Translations under genes and position numbers: made by a program
The notes under the pieces: model-generated
Seen by the model: the letters and a program-made list of their open reading frames with translations, nothing else
Told to the model about the DNA's origin: nothing
The model's database searches: none
Shown here: one piece after another, positions 1-10,000 of the stretch
How the letters are laid out: each line of letters begins with the position of its first letter
How positions within the stretch are numbered: the first letter of the stretch is position 1
Source of the DNA: Porodaedalea pini
Taxonomy: Eukaryota > Basidiomycota > Agaricomycetes > Hymenochaetales > Hymenochaetaceae
Length of the DNA: 64,000 nucleotides
NCBI GenBank assembly: GCA_002794775.1
Contig: NBAY01000075.1
Coordinates: 62,001 to 126,000 of the forward strand
Direction of reading: 5' to 3'

Positions 1-1
1 G

Positions 2-796
2 TGGGCGCAGAACTACGTCGAGGAGTCGACAACGTCGGGAATCGTCACCTTCACCGACAGCTGGGAGAGATTCCAGGAGCGACTCGACGCCTCGTTCGAC
101 GACCCGAATCGCAAGGAGGCGGCGCTGAAGGAATTCCGGGAGAAGGTTCAGAAGGACCTCACCGCAGACAAGTTCTTCCAACAACTCGACGTCATCATCA
201 AGCGTGCGGAACTGAAGGACGACGGCATCATCTGTGATCATCTCAAACGCGCAATGAACATCGAAGTAGTGCGTGGAGTCCTGAGATCAACGCCGGTCCC
301 GACGAAGTACGAGGACTGGAAGAACAAGGCTATCGAGATCGATCGCGGCGAACAACAGATCCGCGCGATCCAACGAGGCCGCCCGTTTATACCTCAGCCT
401 CGCCCGCAGCAACAACAAGGAACCCCGGCTCGCCATCAGGTAGCGGCCCCTCACGTCGACAGACGCGACGCGACCGGCGTCACCTTTGGAGGCGCTGGTC
501 AACCGATGGACGTCTCAATGAACGAGGCGCAACGACGACGCGCATGCTGGATCTGCGGCGGGCTGGGCCACTTCAAGGACAAGTGCCCGCAGGGGAAGCC
601 GATCATCCAGCGCATGCTGGAGCTAATGGCACCAGGCGAACGTCGCATCCTCGCGGACGAGCTCGGCGCGATGAAGGAATCGGCCTTCGAGGAAGTCGTA
701 GACACTCGGAGGTCGACGGTGGAGGACTATGTGGAGGAAGAAGAGAATGACGAAGAGGTCGTCGACTCACAGGGTTTTGCGAGTGGTCAGGCGTAG
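2..796 (+). CDS. gag: Gag protein of the gypsy element (N-terminus missing)
   Basis: The frame starting at base 2 is open to the stop at 794-796. It is the retrotransposon gag/capsid-like region, followed by a basic Gln/Pro-rich stretch and one zinc knuckle [14 protein letters not shown] at bases 547-588, then an acidic tail. Gag forms the particle and the knuckle binds element RNA. The protein begins before the window, so its length cannot be judged. No stop or frameshift is visible in this part, unlike the downstream pol. The pol frame (961 onward) is a different one and is separated by about 160 bp, so either a short intergenic step or a decayed frameshift junction lies between them. Confidence 0.8.
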   Translation, partial: WAQNYVEESTTSGIVTFTDSWERFQERLDASFDDPNRKEAALKEFREKVQKDLTADKFFQQLDVIIKRAELKDDGIICDHLKRAMNIEVVRGVLRSTPVPTKYEDWKNKAIEIDRGEQQIRAIQRGRPFIPQPRPQQQQGTPARHQVAAPHVDRRDATGVTFGGAGQPMDVSMNEAQRRRACWICGGLGHFKDKCPQGKPIIQRMLELMAPGERRILADELGAMKESAFEEVVDTRRSTVEDYVEEEENDEEVVDSQGFASGQA

Positions 797-960
797 CCAT
801 CGGGGCGACTGACCGAGAAGAACAAGAGACTTCAAATCCGGATCCGCTAAAATATAACCAACCGTTTGTACAATACGTAGATGCGAACAACGTCGATGGT
901 TTTCCCGATTACGAAGTCTCCACCGGTGTAAACAAGAATGAAGAGTGCGAACAACTGTTC

Positions 961-3900
961 ATGAGAGGAACTGGCGGACGCCAGCTGGACCTTCTCCTGA
1001 CCGTCGAGCATGAAATAGCTGGTGAGGCGAGAGAGGTAGATGCGCATGCCCTTGTGGATTCGGGATGCACGGGATCCTGCATCGACGTCAGGTTCGTCGA
1101 GAGGTACGGGTTGGAAACGAAACGCTACATTCGACCCCTCGCGGTGCTGAACGCCGATGGCACGCACAATGAGGCCGGATTGATCGAGGAATACGTTGAC
1201 GTCGAACTCATGATCGGCCGTCATCGGGAGAAGATCGTCCTCGCGGTAACGTCCCTAGCGTCATCGAACATCTTCCTGGGGTACGACTGGCTTCGACGTC
1301 ACAATCCAGAGGTCGACTGGAAAACGGGCTCGATCGAATTCACCCGCTGTCCAGAAGAATGTGCGATCGAGAGGGAGCCGGTGGAGGACCTAGACAAGGT
1401 GAAGAAGGTGGTAGAGCAGATGAGGAGGGTGAGTGAGATGCGAATGGATAAGACGTCCTGGCCCGCATACCTCAACGACTACGCCGACGTTTTCAGCGAA
1501 AAAGGTTTTGAGAAGCTGCCGGAACACCGACCCTGGGACCATGTCATCGACTTGAAGCCCGACTTCAAACCGAGCGACTGTAAGATCTACCCACTCACGC
1601 CGACGGAGCAGCAGTCACTCAAGGACTTCCTTGATGAAAATCTGAAGTCGGGTCGCATTCGACGGTCGATATCGCCCATGGCGTCGCCCTTCTTCTTCAT
1701 TAAGAAGGCTGACAAATCGCTACGCCCATCCAGGATTACCGTAAGCTCAATGACGGTACGATCAAGAACAAGTATCCCCTCCCTCTCATTGACGAACTCG
1801 TCGACAAGGTCAAGAAAGCGAAATACATCACTAAGCTTGACCTTCGCTGGGGGTACTACAATATCCGGATCCGCGAGGGTGACAAATGGAAAGCAGCGTT
1901 TCGCACGAACATGGGCCTCTTCGAACCGACGGTCATGTTTTTTGGCCTTTGCAACGCGCCGGCCACGTTCCAGGCCTTTGTCAACCACATCTTTAAGGAC
2001 CTAATCTACGCGAACTTAATCATCGTATACCTCGACGACATCCTGATCCTCTCGGAAACCATTGAGGAGCATATCGACACGTCGAGGCGCGTACTCCAGA
2101 TCCTCCGAGAAAATGGCCTGTACCTGAAGCCGGAGAAGTGCGAGTTTGACGCCAAGGTCGTCAAATACCTCGGCCACATCATCGGCAATGGAGAGATCAG
2201 GGCTGACCCGCAAAGACGGAGGCAATTGCGAACTGGCCAGTCCCACGGAACCTCAAGGAGCTGCAACAGTTCCTCGGCATGGGAAACTGGCTGAGACGGT
2301 TTATTAAGGACTACAGCAAGGTGGTCCAACCGTTGACGTCGTTAACGGGCAAGAAGGACTGGGTATGGGAGACCAAACAGCAGGAAGCGTTCGAGGAGCT
2401 GAGACGACGTCTCTGCTCACCTCCAGTCCTAGCCATCGCCAATGACGAGGGCCCTTTCCACGTAGAAGCGGACTCGTCGAACTTTGCGCTCGGTGGTGTG
2501 TTGTTACAGAAGCAGGAAGGGAAGTGGAGGGTGATCGCCTACAGGTCAGAGGCACTTGAACCGGCAGAATGAAACTATGAGATCTACGACAAGGAGATGC
2601 TCGCGATCGTTTCAGCGCTCAAGGAGTGGCGGCAATACCTCCTTGGCACTTGCCACAAGATTGAAATCTGGTCTGACCACGCCAACCTCACCTACTTCAG
2701 GTCGGCGCAGAAGCTGAGCTATCGCCAAGCTCGCTGGCGGACCGAACTTGAAGAATTCGACTTCCATCTCGAACACAAGTCAGGCAAGACGATGGGCAAG
2801 GCCGACCTGCTATCGCGCATGGCGGGCTATGATCAGGGCAAGGATGACAACAATGGGGTCGTGTTCATCAAGGATAAGTGGTTGAACCGTGGAGTGGTGC
2901 GGACATCGCGCGATGAGGTGGTGGAACGAGTGGGTGAAGCGCAGAGGGCGCAGGACGAGTCAGAGAGGCCTACAGGTTTGGTGGAGGTCGACGAGTTGTG
3001 GCGGATGAAAGGCAAGGTGTATGTTCCATCAACAATAAAGGAGGCCGTGTTGCGGGAGTGTCACGACTCGGTTCTGGCTGGTCATCCGGGAGCGTCAAAG
3101 ACAGTAGAACTCGTCCGTCGCGATTTCTGGTGGGCATCGATGTTCTCCGACGTCCGAGCATACGTTCGAGGATGCGACCGTTGTCAACGGACAAAAGCCT
3201 TAAGAACGTCGAGGTCTAGACCGCTTCATCCAAACGCTGTCCCAGAAGGACCCTGGGAAATTGTTACGGTCGACCTAATCGGAGAGCTCCCGGACTCCAA
3301 GGGACACAACGCGATCTGCGTCTTCGTGGATAGGTTCTCGAAGCAGATGCACGCGATCCCGACGACGACGAGGCTGTCAGCAGAAGGCATGGCCCAGCTG
3401 TACCGCGACCACGTCTTTCGCCTCCATGGCCTACCAAAGAAGATCATCCATGACCGAGGCACGCAGTTCGATGCGTCGATGATGAAGGAGCTGTACAAAC
3501 TTCTGCACATTGAAGGCAACCCATTGACAGCGTACCATCCACAGACGGATGGTCAAATGGAATGCGTTAACCAAGAGCTCGAACAGTACCTTCGACTCTT
3601 CATTAACCATCGGCAATCGGACTGGAAGGACTGGCTCCCCCTCGCAGAGTTCGTATACAACAACCACGAACACTCAGCGACGAAGATGTCCCCCTTCTAC
3701 GCGAACACAGGACGTCACCCCTTGAGCTTCGACACAACGCGAACCTCATCTGCTAACATGTCAGCGGAAGAATTCGCAAAGCACATCAAGGAGACTCATC
3801 GCGTTGCTAAGGACAACCTAGTCAAGGCAGCAGAGGACATGAAACGCTACCATGACCGGACAGCAGGAGCTTCGGAGGAGTACAAGACTGGAGACAAGGT

Positions 3901-4420
3901 CTTCCTTGACAGGCGAAACATCAGTACGGACTCGCCGACAAAGAAACTCGCAGACAAATGGTACGGCCCCTTTGACGTTGTCGACAAAATAGGAGCGAGC
4001 GTGTACAAGCTCAAACTCCCGAAGCGATGGAAAAAGGTCCACCCTGTCTTCAACGAAGCCCTATTGAAACCCGCCGTTGAACCGTCCTTTGAAAGCCAGA
4101 AGCAACCGCTGCCGCCGCCGCCAGACATCGTCGACAATGAGGAGGAGTACGAACTCGAGGAAGTCTTAGACTCACGTCTGCACCGAGGGAAACTACAGTA
4201 CCTTGTCAAGTGGGTCGGCTACAATGAACCTACTTGGCAGCCTGAGACGGACTTCGGCGAGAACGCGAAGGAGGCGATCGCTGAATTCTACCTCAAACAT
4301 CCCGGTGCACCTCGGAAACTCGACATCCCTCGTCAACGACTCCGTCCGCTCTTCGTCGACACCGAGCCTGACGACCGCGATCATGGTTGGTCGGGACACC
4401 CAACCTTGGAGGGGGGGTAA
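961..4420 (+). pseudogene. pol: Gypsy pol (PR-RT-RH-IN-chromodomain), frameshifted
   Basis: Protease motif [10 protein letters not shown] lies near 1050-1080. The reverse transcriptase follows, with [10 protein letters not shown] near 2023-2052. RNase H runs about 2380-2830, then the integrase HHCC finger (CHDS..GHPG, CDRCQ, 3058-3190) and the DDE core (TVDLIGELP, HDRGTQFD, DGQMECVNQE; 3260-3580). A chromodomain with YLVKWVGYNEPTWQPETDF is at about 4150-4260. Breaks: the frame changes near 1725 within RT, again near 2210, and TGA at 2570-2572 interrupts RNase H. From 2597 to 4420 the frame is open for 607 codons, so the integrase half is well preserved. The chromodomain in related elements guides integration to heterochromatin; this is family knowledge. 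Confidence 0.92.
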
Positions 4421-4834
4421 TGTTAGAACCTGAACTTTCACCTTTTCCTTTATTTTCCCTTTTACCATTTCCTTTATTATATTCGTCCTATTCATTATAT
4501 TTACCCATCTTACACAATCATTCCCACACTGCCTTCATTCGTTCCATTCCCACTCGTTATGTAATGTTAGGTAATATAGTCTCACAGTCATCGCTATATA
4601 AGGTCTCAGGAATTGCATGAACTCCTTGTTCTGCTTTTCCTCTTACCTCCGCGACGACCCAGGTGAGACTCGTCCCCCTTGTATTAGTTTAGACTTGTAT
4701 TAATCCTCTTACCTCTGCGACGACCCAGCCTGAGTAAAGCGTGTCCCGAGTCCCCACTCGAGTATAGCACGTCCCAGACGACAGTCAGCCGAGGCCTGCC
4801 CAGTCCGAGTCGTCTCCCGAACTCCCGCCTAACA
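4421..4834 (+). repeat. 3' LTR of the gypsy element
   Basis: It begins TGTTAGAACC directly after a purine-rich tract (GGAGGGGGGG, 4408-4417) and ends CCTAACA, giving the short inverted ends TGTTAG/CTAACA. A TATA-like TATATAAGG is at about 4596-4604 and would serve as the element promoter. The base after the LTR starts GTTTC, which belongs to the interrupted copia gag and is the expected right half of a target duplication whose left half would lie outside the window. Confidence 0.88.
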
Positions 4835-5743
4835 GTTTCTGGTAGATAAGGCCGGCTGCTTGCTCAGCCCTTTCTTCCCAGAGTTCGACTTTATCAGGAG
4901 GAGAAGATGGCTTCAACTCCTTGCCTGAAACGAGGCGCCAAAGCTTCTTGTACTGAAGGGCAGCCTGCATGTCGAATTTCCAAGTAGGATAGTTGCCTTC
5001 ACCCAACTTGTTAAATGAAGACAGTGAGTTGGCAGGGGCAGATTCGGACATGATGTTTCACAGGCAGGTAGGGGACGATGGGTACAACGTGTGTGTGATG
5101 TTTGGGAGGAATTGGATGTGTGAGTGGGGCACAGTGAAGGAAAGTGTGTACAGACCACAATGACACGATTACAGATGACAGTTCAATGCAAGCCAATGAA
5201 GGTTACCAGACACTCAAAACGTCGAAGTATACACAGAGTCGCCGCAAGACAGTGCTGGTCTGTTGGTCTGCTAAGACCCCGCAGGCACCGCTGACTGAGA
5301 GAGGCTCTAGGCTTAAGTGACACTCAAAAGAGCGTTACAATCAGCGAACTAAGGCTGAGCAGTCGAGCTTCACAGACGATAGGCTAGTCTGATCCAACAA
5401 CAGCAGAATGGGGTGAAATGGGCCTTAATCAACTCACACCAGAGCTGGTAACCGTGCAAAATGGGACACTGAGGGAGAACGAGTGGTGCGATTGCAATGC
5501 AAATCAACACACACTGAGGAGGCGTGAACACGAGCACGCAGACGAAGTTTCGAGAGAATCGGACCAAGGGTTCCGCAGAAAATGCGATAACCACGCGATG
5601 CAGCAAAGTGCAGAGTGTAATAAGAGTGGTTGCTCAGTAAAATGTTGCAGCACACTCAAATCGAGTCGAATATCGATGTAAGTTGGCACAAACGTAGATC
5701 ACATGTAACCCCAACAATGTGCCAAGGTATAGTGCGAACAGTC
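4835..5743 (-). mobile_element. Copia fragment (copy C), inverted, carrying leader and gag start
   Basis: This 909 bp stretch is the reverse complement of about 6327-7235 of copia copy A, nearly identical. It contains the end of the untranslated leader and the first 72 or so codons of gag on the minus strand (start codon at 5051, protein beginning MSESAPANSLSSF). The gag reading is cut at 4835, where the gypsy LTR joins. At the other end the leader is cut at 5743, where the 5' LTR of copia copy A joins. It is therefore the remnant of an older element hit by two later insertions. A one-residue change from copies A and B is visible (PAN instead of PAD). Confidence 0.9.
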
Positions 5744-6029
5744 TGTTGGAAGTGTGATTCTGACACTTATTTTATGTTTTCCATGCTTTTCTTGATTTAT
5801 TCCCACGCCTCTGTTCGCACATGCGCGCGCATGTGCGAACATCACGTGATTTTTGTCTTATGTAATATTAGCTTCAAAGCGGCTGAGACAATGTATGAGT
5901 GTCCCTATCTGTTGCACTCATCCATTGGACTCAGGTATGCACTTGTATATTAATATATATCTATCTGTTGCACTCATCCATTGGACTCAGGTGTGAAGTG
6001 TGACCCCTTTTGGTTCACTGCTGCTAATA
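5744..6029 (+). repeat. 5' LTR of copia copy A (286 bp)
   Basis: It starts TGTTGGAAGTG and ends GCTGCTAATA. It contains a perfect 28 bp palindrome at 5813-5840 with a CGCGCG core, an AT-rich TATA-like tract (TATATTAATATATATC near 5946-5961), and two copies of a ~32 bp unit (CTATCTGTTGCACTC...) separated by that tract. It differs from the 3' LTR of the same element in one arm of the palindrome (GTGCGAAC here, GTGTGAAC there). Confidence 0.92.
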
Positions 6030-6046
6030 GGTTATGAGCCTTGCGC
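6030..6046 (+). promoter_or_regulatory. Primer binding site, half initiator-tRNA-Met type
   Basis: GGTTATGAGCCTTGCGC directly follows the LTR. It is complementary, with one mismatch, to the anticodon-stem region of the yeast-type initiator methionine tRNA rather than to its 3' end. Internal priming by a cleaved initiator tRNA is known for the Drosophila copia element, so the same mode is inferred. Copy B has GGTCATGAGCCTTGCGC at 27254-27270. Confidence 0.75.
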
Positions 6047-7016
6047 TCTAACTTCGCACACTGGTTCTGGACTTCGAGAAGCACCCCCTGCTTCAATTAT
6101 AGACTGATCGGACCTGATCTGCACACCCTACACACAGTGTTTCGCCGATTGCAACGTTCCTGGTGGTTGGATTGAGCTGGATCTTTGTTGATTGGAAAAT
6201 CGGTGTGTCTGCCGCGTCTCTGCCAAGTTTCGTGCCACCACATCCACTTCCCATCGCACTACACTGCATTCATTCACCACCTGCATCCAAAACCTCTCTA
6301 TCACCCATCACTCGATATTGGCTTGACTGTTCGCACTATACCTTGGCACATTGTTGGGGTTACGTGTGATCTACGTTTGTGCCAACTTACATCGATATTC
6401 GACTCGATTTGAGTGTGCTGCAACGTTTTACTGAGCAACCACTCTTATTACACTCTGCACTTTGCTGCATCGCGTGGTTATCGCATTTTCTGCGGAACCC
6501 TTGGTCCGATTCTCTCGAAACTTCGTCTGCGTGCTCGTGTTCACGCCTCCTCAGTGTGTGTTGATTTGCATTGCAATCGCACCACTCGTTCTCCCTCAGT
6601 GTCCCATTTTGCACGGTTACCAGCTCTGGTGTGAGTTGATTAAGGCCCATTTCACCCCATTCTGCTGTTGTTGGATCAGACTAGCCTATCGTCTGTGAAG
6701 CTCGACTGCTCAGCCTTAGTTCGCTGATTGTGACGCTCTTTTGAGTGTCACTTAAGCCTAGAGCCTCTCTCAGTCAGCGGTGCCTGCGGGGTCTTAGCAG
6801 ACCAACAGACCAGCACTGTCTTGCGGCGACTCTGTGTATACTTCGACGTTTTGAGTGTCTGGTAACCTTCATTGGCTTGCATTGAACTGTCATCTGTAAT
6901 CGTGTCATTGTGGTCTGTACACACTTTCCTTCACTGTGCCCCACTCACACATCCAATTCCTCCCAAACATCACACACACGTTGTACCCATCGTCCCCTAC
7001 CTGCCTGTGAAACATC
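6047..7016 (+). other. Untranslated leader of copia copy A
   Basis: This ~970 bp region between primer site and the gag start has no conserved long frame; small frames on both strands are shared only because the same leader recurs in copies B and C. It is long for a copia element. It is nearly identical at 27271-28240 and, inverted, in 4835-5743. It probably holds packaging and dimerisation signals, but nothing specific can be read. Confidence 0.6.
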
Positions 7017-10000
7017 ATGTCCGAATCTGCCCCTGCCGACTCACTGTCTTCATTTAACAAGTTGGGTGAAGGCAACTATCCTACTTGGAAATTCGACATG
7101 CAGGCTGCCCTTCAGTACAAGAAGCTTTGGCGCCTCGTTTCAGGCAAGGAGTCGAAGCCATCTTCTCCTCCTGATAAAGTCGAACTCTGGGAAGAAAGGG
7201 CTGAGCAAGCAGCCGGCCTTATCTACCAGAAACTCGAAAACAGCATGCAGATTTTGGTACAATCACACATGGGTGACCCTGTAGAGATGTGGAAAGCGCT
7301 CGAGAAACTGCACAAGCAGGACAACCCAGCTGCACGTTTTATTGCCTATGACGAGTTTTTCGGTATCAGCAAGAAGGAGGATGAGTCTTTGACCGCACTA
7401 GTCAGCAGAGTTGAGCATGGACTTCATAACATCAGAAATACGCGCACTAGCACTCTCAAACTCGAAGAGTTTGAGGATGAGCTTGCATGTGTTGCCCTGG
7501 TTCGCTCCCTGCCTGAAGAGTACTCATCCTTCCGCTCTGCACTCTTGCTCCTGACAGATTTCAAGTTAAAGACGCTTAAGGAAGCATTTATGCAGGAGCA
7601 AATGAACCGTCAATCGCGTGCTGGTGATCAGTCCATGGCTCTGAAAGCGTCCTCTGCTCCCTCTAAGCCTTCCTCATCGTCTCAGCCTGTTGTCTGCGAA
7701 TTTTGCGGCATTAAAGGTCATCCAGAGTCGAAGTGCTTCAAGAGACGTGATGCAATTGAGGCAATTAGGGCCAAGAGGAAGGATAACAAAGGGAAGACTA
7801 AGGAGAAAGCACAATCTGCTCAGCAGGACGACTCCGAGTCTGTCCAATCTGCTGAATTTGCTGGAAATGCAAGTACCCCAGACTTCACCAACCCCCATAC
7901 ACCCCTCATTCTCGATGCAGGAACTGATTGGATCGTTGATACAGGTGCCACTTGCCACATGACACCCCACCGACACTGGTTTCACAAATATTCACCAAAT
8001 CGCACCCCTATACGCCTTGCAAACAACGAAATCATCTATTCTGTTGGAGTGGGCACAGTGCGATTTCAACCAGTAATCAATGGCAAAGATGGACACTTAC
8101 TTGAATTTGAACGTGTACTTCATGTCCCTGATTTGCGAAACAATCTCCTCTCAGTCCTGTATTTAACTCGTGCCAAATCGTATATTGTCACCATTCAGCG
8201 TGATAAGATTCTATTCAATCGAAATGGCACTCTCCTCTTCACTGCAAATGTCACTCCCAACAATGCTGCATCACTCAATGGCCAAGTCGTACCCATGAGT
8301 GCATTCTCTGCACTTACAAGCACTTGTCCACTTGATTTGACTCTGTGGCATAGACGTTTTGCACACCTACACCATGGTGATGTGAAGAAACTGCTCAATG
8401 AGCATTTAGTTGAGGGAATGGTGATTAAGTCAAAGGACTTGCCAGATCCGATCTGTGAGCCTTGCATTGCAGGCAAACAGCATCGTTCTAATGTCTCAAA
8501 ACTTGCATCGCATCGTGCATCAAGTCTTCTTCAATTGGTTCACTCAGATGTGCATGGTCCTCTTCCCATTCAGTCAAGGAATGGTTACAAGTACTGGATC
8601 ACCTTCATTGATGATTTCAGTCGCTTCTGGGCAGTTTTGCCTTTGAAGAAGAAGAGTGACGCTTTTAGTGCTTTTAAGCATTTTAAGGCATATGCAGAGA
8701 ATCAGTTAGATTTGAAGATTAAGGCCACTCGTGATGATAAGGGAGGAGAATACATGCCAAAGGAATGGGATCAACTCTGTGAAAATGAAGGCATTCATCG
8801 CCAGCACACTGTCAGAAATGAACCCCACCAAAACGGTGTTGCTGAACGCGCAAACAGGACGTTAGCTGAGGGCATCACCACTATGCTGAATGAAGCACAC
8901 TTACCTGCTACTTTCTGGTGGGATGCAGTTGCTGCTTTTGTTCATGTCCATAATCGCTCTCCTACATCTGCGGTGAATGACAACACACCCTATCAACTCT
9001 GGTACAAGTCTAAACCAGATGTTTCTCATTTTCGCGTTTTTGGCTGCACTTCATATGTGCATGTCCAGAAAGATCAACGCAAACAGTTGCAATCCCACAC
9101 ACAGAAATGTGTCTTCCTTGGCTACCCTGCAAATTACAAAGGATGGCTATTCTGGAACCCTGTTACACGCAAGGAGATCATTAGTGACTCTGCTCAGTTT
9201 GATGAACGCGTGTTTCCAGGCAATTCTAGGACTCCTGTTGATTTGCGGGTACAATCTCCTCCAGAGGCAAAAGATCTGCCAGAACAGGTGGGAGTAGAAA
9301 GTGATGATGATGATGATGTTCTGCCATCTCCTCCACCTCCTGTTCGTCCAGTGGACCCTCCTGTACCTCCACCAACTCGTTCCCCTTCTTCGCTTGCTTC
9401 TGCACGTAAACACACTGTGTCTCCTCCACCTTCTCAGACTCCTCCTGCTAAGAAACCAAGGAGTGAGCACCCTAATCAGACTCAAACTCCGTCATCAGCT
9501 CCTCCTCCCAGGCCAAAACCACGCACTACCACTGGTGCATGGGACAGAATGATCAATCCACTTATGGATTATCCAGGTCGACGCATTCCTAGACCTGATC
9601 CTGTTCCCATACCTGAGCCTGAAGTTGTGCATCAGCCAGAAATGGATGTGCACATGGAGGATGCTGAACAGCACGATGAACTTGATGTCATGTCTGAAGA
9701 GGAGATGCAAGCAGAAGCGCTCATGTTCAATGGGCTCATGGACTTTGGCACAAATGCAGGTCTTGAAGACAAGTACATTGCTTTTGATGATGCGTTTGAC
9801 TATGTCTTCAAGTCTACAAATCGTCTTGAGCATGTATTCTCTGCAGAAGTGCGCAAGCAATATGGTCCAGAGCCCTACCAGTGGAAGGATATCAAGGGGC
9901 GCCCTGATGCCCATCTTTGGGAACAGGCTGCAATGGAAGAGTTCATCAGTCTGATTGAGAATGGCACTTTCCAGCCTGTCAGACTTCCAACTGGTCGTAA

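Larger units (their letters stand above)
1..4834 (+). mobile_element. Ty3/gypsy LTR retrotransposon, chromodomain type, 5' end outside window
   Basis: Seen: gag with a CCHC zinc knuckle, protease, reverse transcriptase, RNase H, integrase and a C-terminal chromodomain in that order, followed by a purine tract and a 414 bp LTR that starts TGTTAG and ends CTAACA. The gag-PR-RT-RH-IN order defines Ty3/gypsy (Metaviridae-type) elements, and the chromodomain places it with chromoviruses. The 5' LTR and the gag start lie left of base 1. The element carries at least two frameshifts and one nonsense codon, so it is a dead copy. It is inserted in the gag gene of an older inverted copia element whose remainder begins at 4835. 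Confidence 0.95.

Noticed and set aside
5418..5681. 87-codon frame recurring at 6387-6650 and 27611-27874
   Set aside because: It lies in the copia leader and recurs only because the leader is repeated; codon pattern and position give no sign of a gene.
9147..9485. Minus-strand frames inside the copia coding region, including one with a His run
   Set aside because: They are shadows of the Asp-rich and Pro-rich linker of the polyprotein and recur identically in copy B.
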